Origin: Serilophus lunatus
Taxonomy: Eukaryota > Chordata > Aves > Passeriformes > Eurylaimidae
Assembly: GCA_013399895.1 (NCBI GenBank)
Contig: VXBA01002149.1
Span: forward strand, 40,441-104,440
Direction of reading: 5' to 3'
DNA: 64,000 nt
Position numbers and translations under genes: made by a program. Numbering within the stretch: position 1 is the first letter of the stretch; each line of letters begins with the position of its first letter. A model generated the notes under the pieces. The model had not been told where the DNA came from and made no database searches. It saw only the letters and a list, made by a program, of their open reading frames with translations. This document shows, piece by piece, positions 23,281-34,012 of the stretch.

Positions 23281-25378
23281 CCATCACATTGGACATATTA
23301 GAAATAACTTTTGAGATTTTCTTCTTATATTCTAAAAATTACTGTCTCTCACCATGCACGGAACTTCCTACATTTTTAAACATCAAGAAGAAAAGCGACA
23401 GGAATTGTTCTTCTCATTTCTCAGCCCTCGTTATCTTTATCTCACTGCCAGAAGCCCTTCAGTCTAAGACTTCAGTCCTGCTGCCAATCTATTTCAAACT
23501 ACCACAGCTTTCTACTCAAGCTTAAAGCTGAATTTTGCAAAATGATGATGTACACTACTTCAGTAAATCGTAACTGAAAAGAGTCACTGCTTTACTACCT
23601 CAACTTGGAAATGTGTCTACCATTTTTTGCTCTAAAGTGTTACCAGTTTCTTAGTAACTATCATAACCTATGGGGTTTTGTTTCTTTGTTTGTTTGGTTT
23701 TTTTATGTTTAAGAGGTACTAGCTTTGCTAACAGATAAATGAGTCCTCAGTCTGTCAAATAAAAGACAGCAAAAATAGTAGGTAAGAAAATTTCCTCTTT
23801 TTTAAAGGCTTTTGGAGGTTAGTCAGTGGAGTTTTAAAAAGATGTGGCATTTTGTTAGAAAAATTAATACATCCCTTATAGAGCTGCTTCAAGCTCATGA
23901 AATAATTACCTGTTACTGTAGCTTAAAAACTACTGATCACTAAAGATGTCCAGGCTGCACTCAGCAAAAGCTGAGCCCGACATTATACACTTGTCATTGT
24001 CTGCAGAAAATGGAGACCTGTGCCAGCTGCTATAAGAATACCTCTGCTCTGGGTGTCCATGCCCAGGTGCCAGGAGGACTCCACTATGGAAGAAGCTGGG
24101 GCTACCCCATGCCAGTCTCACCTGGCACAGCTAAGCCCCATAGCCTCTCTGGAGAGTGTGTCAGGGAGAGAAGTGTTAAGAAAGATTAAAAGATGCCAGA
24201 AGAGCAGAGAGGAATGAGGGAAAAAAACCTGGGAGGAACAGCCCTGGGAACACTCAGGCCAACCCAGGAAAGGCCAGAAGCTGTGCCACATGCACTGAGG
24301 CCAGGATTCCCTGGCAGCTTCCAGAGGAGCCCAGCCAGAACAGGTGGATATGACTGCATATTTACATGGCCTTAAAGGAAAAAAAGAAAAAGCTGACATA
24401 CATTAAAAAGAAAACAGTACCAGTTTGGCGGAGCTTTGGTGGCCTTGAAATGAGTTAATTAATGTTATTTTGTTATTGTTAATTCATCTAAACTGTCAGA
24501 GAAGAAGAAAAGTTATTTTCTTTCAGATAATTAAGGATACCTGGCATATGAAAGCATTTAAAGCATTTATGTTTCTAATTGTACCACTGTCCTTAATAAA
24601 TGGTTGCTTTTTTCCTCTCACAGATTTGTTGGTGACACAGGAGACGAACTCAGACTCACAGAAAAAGTGAAAAGAGGAATTCACAACACACAAACCCTTG
24701 TATTTGGCTCTTTCCTTTTTCCCTCGCGCAATGGAAGACTCTAGAAAACCATTCACAACAACAAGTGTTTCTATCCAAAGAGAGTACTCAGTAGCAGAGC
24801 ATGACATTTAAAAGACCTTATCCACTTGCCTGATTTGTTTTGTTTTTATGGTCAAATTGTTGTCCTGAGAGTGACTTTTTATAAGCTCATGCTGAGCCAG
24901 TGTGTGATCAGGGGTCAGAGCAGTGAGATACCTGATCTATGCATAAAAGCAGCACAGACATTCAACTGAGTCAGAAAGCTCACTTAGACTTTTGAAAAAC
25001 ATCCATGAAGGTATTTTGATTTAATGTGATTTGCATTCTAATTCCATCATCTCAATGACAAAGCAAAGATGATGTCATCTGGAGTATTTCTGAGTATTAT
25101 GACACATCTTTAGATATTTATACTATTTTCTATTGTTTTGTCTCGAGAGTTTCTTCACTGCTATGAACCTAGACCAATTAAACTAATTTAGAATATCATC
25201 ACATTTTTTATACAAGATTATCTTAGGGAATGCAAAACGAAATATTTAAAAGGCATATGTTTGCATTTATATCAGTAGTTTTGGGAGGGGGGAAGGGTAG
25301 GCTACTAGTAATGTAATCACTGTTTGATTTGTCCATTTGTCCATGAAAATCATCACAGATTGAAGAGCTGGTAGTTAA
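23281..25378. other. Noncoding stretch between two LTRs
   Basis: No gene is recognised. About 23990-24370 is distinctly less A+T-rich and gives overlapping open frames on both strands (up to 93 codons). None has a recognisable domain, and bidirectional openness argues against coding. This block could be an unidentified old repeat or a conserved element. Confidence 0.5.
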
Positions 25379-25878
25379 TGTGGTGGTTTGAACCAATATT
25401 TCAGCAGGGGGGCACAACAGCAATGACGGAAAACTGAACAGATCCAACAGCAGGCAACAGTTTATTGTCTAGGGGCTGACCAGAAAAACCTTATAGGATC
25501 CCCAGACTTAAACAAGATACGCAATATAAAACCTGACAATCTCACGCAAAACACAAAAAACAAACTGCTTCTCAAAGCCAGGTGGCTGGCCAATAAGCAT
25601 GGGAAGGAAGAAGAAGCCGCCTCTCTACTCGTACACTCCTGGCTCTTGAACTCTCGGCAATACAGAAAATGGTGAAAAGCACCCCTCCCAGGGGCACTAC
25701 AGGGAAGCAACCACTTGTGATTTGGCCGGCTTGGCTCTGATGGCCCTGTGCTGCTGCCTGTCCCAATGAAGGTGAACGGAAGAAGGCCGCACGGTCCGGG
25801 AGCTGGGAGAGGGGGAGCCGCAATCGTCCCAGCGCAAGAGGCAGCCGAGAAGAGGGGCAGGACTTCCGCATCCACGGC

Positions 25879-25886
25879 TTTTATGC
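25879..25886 (-). promoter_or_regulatory. TATA box of the GC-rich LTR
   Basis: CATAAAAG on the minus strand, inside GGGCATAAAAGCC. It lies about 415 bp upstream of the AATAAA signal, with an E-box some 22 bp further upstream. This is the best candidate transcription start region in the window, directed toward lower coordinates. Confidence 0.6.
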
Positions 25887-25908
25887 CCTTGAAGTCCTGC
25901 GGGAATCC

Positions 25909-25914
25909 CACGTG
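25909..25914. promoter_or_regulatory. CACGTG E-box next to the LTR TATA box
   Basis: A canonical USF/MYC-class E-box. An E-box occupies the equivalent position in the related LTR at 42201 (42836-42841), suggesting it is an inherited part of the promoter. Confidence 0.5.
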
Positions 25915-25991
25915 TGCTTTACGGCCAGGCTGCCCTCTGGTTGGCTGGCAGAGCCGGGCTCCGCCTCTCTTTGGAATCGGGCACTCTGAGC

Positions 25992-26013
25992 AAAATGGCG
26001 GTTCCCGCCAAAA
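25992..26013. promoter_or_regulatory. Abutting YY1-type and E2F-type sites in LTR U3
   Basis: AAAATGGCGG (25992-26001) matches the YY1 core. It is immediately followed by TTCCCGCCAAAA (26002-26013), which is an E2F consensus read on the minus strand. Both lie about 110 to 130 bp upstream of the TATA box. Binding is inferred from motifs only. Confidence 0.45.
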
Positions 26014-26229
26014 CCCACGGGGCCAAGGTCTGGGGTGCCATTAGCTGCCAGCACCACCAGGACGGCACCACAGGTGACGGGGAACCCACGGGGCCGGCAG
26101 CGCGGGCCGCCCCTTCCCAACATCGGCCGCCACCAGGGGATGGGACGCCGCACAGCTCCAGGCACTCCATGAGGCGTCGAGCTGGATCGGGCAGGATCAG
26201 CCACCACCGCGCCCACGCCGCTGACCGCG

Positions 26230-26500
26230 GCCACGCCAGGGTCTGGTGCCGGCATTCGCAGCGTGCCTCTGCCCGCAAGCTGGGAGAAACAGAGTGCTGC
26301 ACCGGAAAACCGGCATCCCAGCCCTGCTGTCGGCCAGCCGTGAGCATGCGGGGTCCAGTGCTGGAGCCCACAGTGTGCCTCTGCCCACCACCACCGGGAC
26401 TGTGCCGCCCATGCCGCCCTGCCAGCTGGCCACATCCCCACTACCGGCCACGGGCACGCTGGGGTCTGGCAGTGGTGCTCACGGGATGGTTCCGCCTGCC
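26230..26500. repeat. Degenerate repeats of about 110 bp in LTR U3
   Basis: Related segments start near 26230, 26343 and 26452. Each opens with a GGGTCTGG or GGGTCCAG-like block. The first two contain GTGCCTCTGCCC (at about 26266 and 26376) and the third a decayed form. Spacing is about 109 to 113 bp. U3 enhancer repeats of this kind are common in retroviral LTRs. Confidence 0.6.
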
Positions 26501-26798
26501 ACCCCGTTCTGCCTGCTGCCACTGCCGGGAGCCGCAGCCACCAGCAAAGAGGTGCCAGGCAGGACCGGGCACCACTCCCCGCCCGTACAGGGCCGGGGGG
26601 GAGGGGGCTGCGGGCGCCCGCCACACCACTGCCCCGGAGCTCCCCCTGCGCAACCGTCGGCACCGCCGAGAAAAACGGAGAGACGGCAGGAGCAGCTCCA
26701 TGCACTCAGCTCCATTCCCGTCTCTCCACTGGAACAGGGGAGAGCCCTGCTGCTCCGCAGACACTGCGATCTTGGTCCTCCCTTCATGTTTCTACAAA

Positions 26799-26799
26799 N
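26799..26799. other. Unresolved base (N) at the 5' edge of the GC-rich LTR
   Basis: The N falls where the LTR should continue to its TG start. GC content drops abruptly just beyond it. A hidden gap that removed the LTR end is the simplest reading. Confidence 0.55.
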
Positions 26800-29700
26800 T
26801 ACAAATGCACTAAAATACAGCAATTGCTGTGCTTCGGACAAAAAGGATTAGTGGCACATTTTGTGCTGAAGGTGATGTAGATGAGGAAGGAAAGCCTTTG
26901 TCATGGTTTAATTCTTTTAAATTGGTTATCTCAATGAATCCTATTTAACTCAGTATACATATGCTTTTTATATTTATAATGCTTCTATACTGAGTTTTAC
27001 AGCATCTTTAGTCATCTGAACTACATCTTAGTCATATGAACAACACATATATGCATCATCTATGTGGGTACTATGTAACTAGATCTTGCAGTATTAACCA
27101 GGGTGTTCTGCCAAGGTTTGGCAGAATGGTGGTATAAGTCATAAAAGTTAAACCTGTAAATAGTTTATGCTTATCACACAAAACAAACACAGAAACTCAT
27201 TTTATAAATTTCAAAATGCAGGACTGAGAACACCACCAAAGAGCAGTCCTTTACTGCTATAACTGTGCTTCTGTTTTCAGCACTAAAAGGTGGAAGATAC
27301 TGTGTTTTCCGTATTAGGTTACATAAAAATACACCTTAAGCTTAACATACGCACTCTATACATGCTCACTCAACAAGAAACTATGCATGAAATATTGTAG
27401 ACTTTATTTTAAGGTAGATACAAAAGTATAGAAATTGAAAAGGCATTTTGGGAGTACCTTCCAAAAATCTACTGAGACCTTATTATGGAAAGGAAAAACA
27501 AAAACAAACAAACCAAAAAACCCAAAAAACAACAACAAAAACAAACAAACAAAACAACCCTCCTTTCTAGCAAATATTCTCTTTGTGAATTGTTATGAAA
27601 TGCCACTTACCAAACCACATTTCAAACAAATAAATGACATCTAATTTCTTCCAGATTATATTGCAATCTGAAAGGAAACAATATATATGAATGAGATTAT
27701 AAATTGTCCACTCTGTTTTTCAATTTCTGTTTCAGTTTGAGGATTCAGAAACACCATGGTCACCTTTGAAAACAAAGGAAGAATATCTAAAACACAAACA
27801 ATGAACATTTAAAAATCTCTAAGTATAAAGATAAACTGAATGGTACAAAATTATAATAGGGCTGTGTTTTCTTTCACAGACAAGGCATTTATTATTATTT
27901 AGTTTTAACTTACTTATAGACAATTGCATAATATAATAATCATATTATCATTGCATAGAAATAAAAAATCTGGTAAAAAACAATAATATAATAATATAAA
28001 TGGTCATTCAGTCATTAGGAACACCCAAAAAACCTAGCACAGTACTGCCTAACTGCCCTCATGCTCTCGCTTTCAGACACTAACATGACATTGTACTATT
28101 TTTGCCTCAGATCAAAAGATGAAAGGCTAACTGAAAACAGCAAGACATAACTGACAACTCCATAGTTTTTGTTCAGCCTACTGCTCTACTGCTTTTGGCA
28201 GTACTGAATTTTTGTCCAACATTCTCTGGAGATCTAGGATTCAGGATTAAGAACTCTTTTCAACAATGAATTTCAGAGAAATTCAAAAGACATTTGGAAC
28301 TTCTCAGAAGTTTGGACAACAAAATCATAAATGGAGAGATTTCATAAATCAAAATGAAGTAACATTAGTGTATTATTAGAATGGAACAGATTTTTGGTGG
28401 AAGAAGCTATGGTGCAACTTTACATTTAGAAATTATAGTTCATATAACTAAACCTAATAAATTTCTGCTGTTTCTTTTTTTGCTGTTGATATTAAACAAA
28501 ATCTGCAATACTCTTAGATGTGGTTACACAGACTTCTGCAAGTCCTAGAGAAGAAAAAGGTCTAGGCTGCAGCAAATGTAATTAAGCCTAACCAAATTCC
28601 ACATAATCCTAGCAAGTTTCAACATACGCAAAATGTTTCTTGATGTTTTTGGATATGGAGCTACTAGCCCAATTTGTCATATCTACTCTAAATTATGGAA
28701 TATAAAATGTATTGGGAGGAAATATTCAGCTTGATTTTATTACCTTTATCGTTTCAGTGGAAAACCTTACATATATCAGGCTATCTAGCTCCTAGTCATT
28801 TGCTAGACAATTTTGTCATCATTTGCTAAAACAAAACCTAAATGAAAGCTCAACAAAACCTGCACAAAATACATAGAACTCTGCATGAATTCGGCATTGT
28901 CCATGAGCACAGAACCAAGTGCTGTCAGTAAAGTTGCTCACTTACATCACAAAAGCCACACTGCCATCTTCCACTGGCTAGCGATGTTTGTTTAGTTCAA
29001 CAGTCCCTTCAGCTTAGATAGTGAAATCAGAGGAGGAGGTGGCCATATCCCTCTTCTCCCACTGCAGGGAAAGGGAGGAGGCGAAGAGAAACTTTGTAGC
29101 CGAACTGCTTAAAGCAGATCTGTTCAGAGTACAGAAATATTTTAAGAGGTGCGCATATAACAGCTTGTAGATATTGTGCCTATGGAGAAAGAGGAGAATT
29201 CTGTTGCCATAGTTAGAAATGCCTCCAAAGCACTTAACCTAGGCCTTATCTGCATACCTGCACACACTTGCCGAGGCAGAGGTGGCATGAGAAGGGAGAT
29301 GCATCAGCAGTTAGCAGCTGCTAAGAAGTGTTGCCTTCATTCAAGTCAAAGGGGAGTTGTCTGTCATTGTAAACATAAAAACAGAAATAAAGCAGGCTCC
29401 CTGGAGACCTATCTAAGTGTTTTATTAATTGGCATTAAAGCTGTAAAAGTCTGATGTCACATGTAACAACTTACCTTTGATATACAAAAGGACATATGGT
29501 ATGATGGCACTATAAAGCATAAAAACTTCTAATGCGTGTAGAGCGGGTAATCACAATGTATCTACCATAATTCAGTGTCATACAGACATTCTCGGCTCAT
29601 CACAAAATCCTTTCAGAAACTCGTGAGGGTCAGATTTAGAGACTACTGTGGAATTCTATTGTAGTAGTGCAAATGTAATGTTTAATCAGTACAAAGAAAT

Positions 29701-31664
29701 TATAAGTTGATAAAAAGTGTCCTATACAACCATGTGGGGCTTATTATTTGTACTTTGAAGCACCAGCATGTTTGAGACAGAATTTTGGATGTTGTTTTTA
29801 GTTGAAATCCATGGTAGCTACCACAACAAGGTGTGTTGCATGAAAAGACAAACTGTTAATACATTCTGACAATTAAAATTAAAATTTTTATTCATGCACA
29901 GGTGTCAAGAAATAAAGATACAGTGGTTGACACCTTTACATAATTATGTAGAACCACTTAGAGCTAAAAAAGCCCTAATTGTTATAAATGTACAAGCTGG
30001 TTTATATTTTCAGATGGTATTCTTCTGGAGTTACTCAAAAGCATGAAAACACATTTTAAAATTCACCATGATCTCAAATCATCATAAAGTAGATAATTTG
30101 GGTATGTTATATTCATCTGCAATTACTCTGAAATAAGATTTGTTTATGATGACTTTTTTTCCCCCTTCTCTTTTGTTTCTGTTTCATTTTGGAGAATGAA
30201 ACATGGATTCCTTTTGTTTAGACACAGGAATGATGCAAGAGAAATAAAAAAGGCTTATAAATATGCTCATAACATACAAACTGAAGACCCCTACATTCTC
30301 TTGTAATATTTTCTTTTATCCAGAGACTCATGCTGTGGTTTGGAGCTCTCTTACTGAATTGAGATTTCATTAAGCCTTATCAACAAAGTCAGTGTTGCAG
30401 ACAAGAATTGATATTTGGATCTAAGTTAATCTCATGTATAAATTGAGGTCAAACTGTATGATTACTTTGGAAAGAAGAAAAAGAGGCTGTTCCACTAAGA
30501 AAACACAGCTCCCATGTGAAGAGGATTTGGTGAGATAAGCATTACAGAAGCACTCATTCAGAGCAGTCCAAGCTGCTGTTGACTTCACAACCCCACCGAG
30601 AAGAGAAGTTCACAAGATATGTCTTGCATTATACTCTTCCTTGCGAGCAGTGAGAATAACCACTGGTAGCCAAAAGCACTACAAGCAGTTGCTGTCAATA
30701 CTGGAGGTCAAGAGCTGCCTCTACACCTAGTTACATTATTGCCTGTAGTCTTCATCCCAAATGTAAGGCATCCTCACACAAAAAATATAAGTGCAGTTCC
30801 CTTAGTTCTCTTGAATAGTTTTGGAGTGTTTTTCAGAAGTTTGACTTTTCACAACAGTACAGTAAGCACAAAGGACACGGCCATGCTGACTTGAATTGCA
30901 GGTAGCCTGGAGCAGTACTTCTAAGGGTGTGGACTAATCACCCAGCTCACATTAATCGTTGTCTTTATGAATCCAATTATCACCCTTCTCAAGGACACAC
31001 AAGAGTTCACCATTTTTCACTCCAGGTCTATTACCCTACTGCAATAATCCAAGTAGCATACTGTTTTCCTTTCCCCTTCCTTGACAGAATCTGCTCTTGC
31101 TCTTTTTTATAAAAAAGAAGTCATGTTCCCTGCACTCCTCTTCGCAGATCACGTTTTTAGGGTGAAAACAACAGATTATTGAAGCCTTCTACCAACATCT
31201 GCCCTATCACAGTGCAGCTAGGAAGTTGGAGCTGGCTGATTAAAAATAGGTATCACAGCAGAATCCTCCCCTCTATTAAAGAAGGAAAAAAAAACAAACG
31301 AAGAATCAGGAAAACTCAAGAACGTACAATACAATAGGATTGTAATTACAGAAGATTCAGGTAACATGTCCATCCTTCAATCTCATTAAAAAGTTCTATC
31401 TGCAACATTTCAGTCTTTACTTACAAGCTGTTTGAGGTAACAAAACAACGAAGGAAAAAGCATAAAGAATGGGACAGGGCCATGGCTTCGAAATATTAAT
31501 GTAAGAGAATCTCAAGAGCCTGGAAAGAAATTCCCTGAATTAAGTGCCTTTTTCTTTTCAGAAGCAGTTCAGTAACATGAACAAAGAGTATGTTTAAAGC
31601 AGAAAAAAACCCCAACACATAACGACCAAAAAAAACCCCAGTGTGCATAGAACTCTGCTTACAT
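26800..31664. other. A+T-rich noncoding stretch, nothing recognised
   Basis: No gene or transposon is identified. It includes an A/C-rich tract (27492-27560). Two less A+T-rich blocks (about 28950-29120 and 30490-30640) could be regulatory, but only alignment to other birds would show that. The 92-codon frame 29176-29454 (plus) has no recognisable domain. Confidence 0.55.
27492..27560. repeat. A/C-rich low-complexity tract
   Basis: AAAC, AAAAC and CAA units in an otherwise A-rich run. It resembles the tract at 6786-6871. Confidence 0.85.
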
Positions 31665-31745
31665 ACAGAATTAACAAGGTTGGAAAAGATCTTAGAGATC
31701 ATAAAGTCAAACCTGATCATTTTACTTACACAGTAAGGAATACTA
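31665..31745 (-). mobile_element. CR1 LINE, short 3'-terminal fragment
   Basis: The plus strand reads ACAGAATTAACAAGGTTGGAAAAGATCT and continues GAGATCATAAAGTC, the inverse of a CR1 3' end of the type AAGACCTCTAAGATCATCAAGTCCAACC. The terminal octamers are mostly decayed. It is an old, severely truncated insertion. Confidence 0.7.
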
Positions 31746-33020
31746 TTCCCCATCAACTTCTTATGTTTTGGGGGTTTAGGGTGGGGTTTTTTTCTGGTTA
31801 CACCATGAAAGAATGCAACTAAGTTTTCAAAGGCTATTATCCATAGTAATTTTAAGAAAAATTACAGCATAAGTACAGGAATTACATGAAGAGATTTAAA
31901 AGCAAAGGCAATACACTCTTCTTTTGAAAGTACAGTTATTTTAACAGTGGTCAAAAGCACATGCAGGGTATCTCTAAGAACTGAAGGTTTTTTTATTTTT
32001 TTTTAAGAAAAAAAATGCACAAAACATCCAAACAGCTGCACACATTTAACACGTCAGTAAAGAAAATGAAAGATTATATTCTAAATAAACTCATACACAA
32101 TACTGTGATCAAACAGCAGCAGGCAACTGAACAGTCCATCATCTTGATGCCAGACATAATTTTTTTCTGCTTTCTTTGAAAAAAGCAGCTATGTGCCATT
32201 TCTTGCCAATTATATATTCAGGAGATTTTTCTTGGTAAAGTCTGAAGACTTCCAAACTTTTATTTCTAAGCTTCCACTAGAAAATATTTCTAAAAACCTG
32301 AAACACTTAGTAGTAGTTTCCCATCTACTTCCCTTAGATTACCCAAGCATTTTGTGAAATGACATGTAGGTAGTAAAACAAACTACAAATTTAAAGTGAA
32401 AGTGTCAGATAGCATCTATGATTGACGTGATAGTCTGGACTTAATACACAGAGAGCACTTTTAGTAAGATTTTTACTTACATAAGCAGCATTTCTCAGAG
32501 GTAAGATTTCTGCTTCATGAGCTGTCAGTCTGAATCAAGTTACGTATAGTCTAGTGACTATGAAACACAATGTTGGGCTTAAGGAAAAGAACATAGGTCC
32601 AAAAAAAAAAATAATATTCCTGCTGTTATGCCAACTGAGGTATATTCCATAAGGGAATTGTTTGATGTTAGGGCAGGAAGAAAACCTTTGTCATTTTATG
32701 GAACATTTTCTTCTTTTAAGATCCAGTTTTAGCAGAAAAAAGAAACTGTGCAGCCAGCTTGTATTACCTCAGATCCTCTGATGCAGCAACACATTAATCA
32801 CAGAGCTTTTGGCTTAGAGCTGGCCCAGCTCATGCTTACTTCATTTTTCTTCGGGTGAGTGGGGGCATTTTTGAAGTAGCAGAAAAACGGGGTTTTTTTA
32901 AATAACATTTTCAATAATAAAACTCAAACAGACTAAGAGCTCACCTCAGGGATCATACACCAATATGCTAAAGCACTCCTTTCTCAAAGGGATTTACAAA
33001 GTATAGAAATAGATTCTTGT
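31746..33020. other. A+T-rich noncoding stretch, nothing recognised
   Basis: No gene, RNA or repeat family is recognised. Short T and A runs are frequent. Confidence 0.6.
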
Positions 33021-33850
33021 CCAGCTTTGAGGTCAGGCTGACAGGCCTGTACTGCCCTGGATCCTTCTTGTTAGATGGGTGTCACATTTGCTAACTTTAA
33101 GTCAAATGGCACGTCCCCAGCTAGCCAGGACAGCTGGTCAATGATGGGAAGTGGGTCGGTGAGCACATCCACCAGCTCCCTCAGTACCCTTGGGTGGATC
33201 CCATTCTGACCCACAGAATCGCCTTAACCCTGCTTTTGCTGATGATGCATTTATAAGAACAACTTTATTGTCAGAGGATAGCCTGCTCCCGTACCTTTAA
33301 TATTTCCTTCTTGAAGAACATCCAGCCTTCCCTTGGATTCCTGTGCCCTTCAGAACTGTCTCTCAAGGGACTCTCTCAACCAATCCCCTAAACAGGCCAA
33401 AGTCTGCTCTCTGAAATTCCAAGTTCTGTTGAACCCGCTCCTTACTTCTTCAAGAATTGAAAACAATCATTTTGTGATTCCTGTGCCCAAGATGGCCTTC
33501 AACCATCACATCACCCTCTAGTCCTCTGTGTGTTCTCCCTAGACATCTAACACATCAACTGTCAGGAAGTTATCTCCCACACACTCCAGGAACACCATTT
33601 TCATGCTATTTTCAGGAGAACAAGGGCCAGCAACTGTGAGACTTCTCACAGCTGTTTACAGAATATTTCATCTGCCTCTTCACCTTGGTTGGGTATTCTG
33701 TAACAGATTCCAACCATAGTGTCTGTCTTATTGGCCTTCCTCTTGAGTCTTACCCATAAACACTTAACTGTATCATCATAAAGCCCTAGACAGTCAAAAT
33801 ATCCCTTAACTGGCAGAGTGAGCCCATCACCTTCCCTTTCACACCTAACC
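33021..33850 (-). mobile_element. CR1 LINE, endonuclease joined to start of reverse transcriptase
   Basis: Read on the minus strand from 33850 downward, this is CR1 endonuclease: blocks equivalent to ECLWVRIKGKANK (about 33780-33735), YRPPNQDEEADEIF (about 33710-33660), SLALVL, FLECVEDNFLT (about 33595-33560) and GHSDHEM near 33490-33470. It continues into the linker with FKKEILK (about 33320-33298). After a deletion it reaches the PDGIHPRVLREL motif of the reverse transcriptase (about 33212-33178) and stops at RPVSLTS (about 33050-33030). The remaining reverse transcriptase and the 3' end are missing. Frameshifts and stops make it inactive. The 62-codon plus-strand frame 33333-33521 is a shadow. 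Confidence 0.9.
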
Positions 33851-33934
33851 CTGAGTCAGCAGACCATAGGACCATGCTAACACACTGTACCTTCACTTGG
33901 TTGTTGCTCACTTGTATGATGATAGAGAAACAGC

Positions 33935-34012
33935 AACACTGAGATCAGAAGGGACTTCTGGAGGTCATCTACTCCAACTCACTGCTCAAAACAAGGTCAA
34001 TTACATTGCAAT
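33935..34012 (-). mobile_element. CR1 LINE, 3'-terminal fragment
   Basis: The plus strand GATCAGAAGGGACTTCTGGA, followed by GGTCATCTACTCCAACTC and CTGCTCAAAACAAGGTCA, is the inverse of a CR1 3' untranslated region. It lies upstream, on the minus strand, of the CR1 endonuclease piece at 33021-33850. It therefore cannot be the missing tail of that copy and must be a separate insertion. Confidence 0.8.

Larger units (their letters stand above)
25379..26798 (-). mobile_element. Long GC-rich LTR of an avian endogenous retrovirus, 5' end lost at an N
   Basis: On the minus strand the element ends at 25379 with AAACCACCACA, the terminus shared with the LTRs at 42201 and 63806, and carries the common block TTCAGTTTTCCGTCA (about 25422-25436). 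It has an AATAAA signal (25466-25461), a TATA box CATAAAAG (about 25886-25879), an E-box CACGTG (25914-25909), a YY1-type AAAATGGCGG (25992-26001, plus-strand reading) and an E2F-type TTTTGGCGGGAA (26013-26002). Upstream lies more than 700 bp of CpG-rich U3 with degenerate repeats of about 110 bp. The expected TGTACTGG-like start is absent and the sequence meets an N at 26799, so the 5' end is unresolved. Frames of up to 299 codons on both strands here (25881-26851) come from GC richness and are not genes. No internal proviral sequence adjoins its 3' end. Confidence 0.85.

Noticed and set aside
25600..26760. CpG island of a host gene promoter
   Set aside because: The block belongs to an LTR, with AATAAA, a TATA box and a CCACCACA terminus. 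No exon or splice-like structure follows in either direction.
25881..26851. Open frames of up to 299 codons on both strands
   Set aside because: They lie inside the GC-rich LTR, where stop codons are rare in every frame. They overlap on opposite strands, are Pro/Ala/Arg/Gly-rich, and show no domain.
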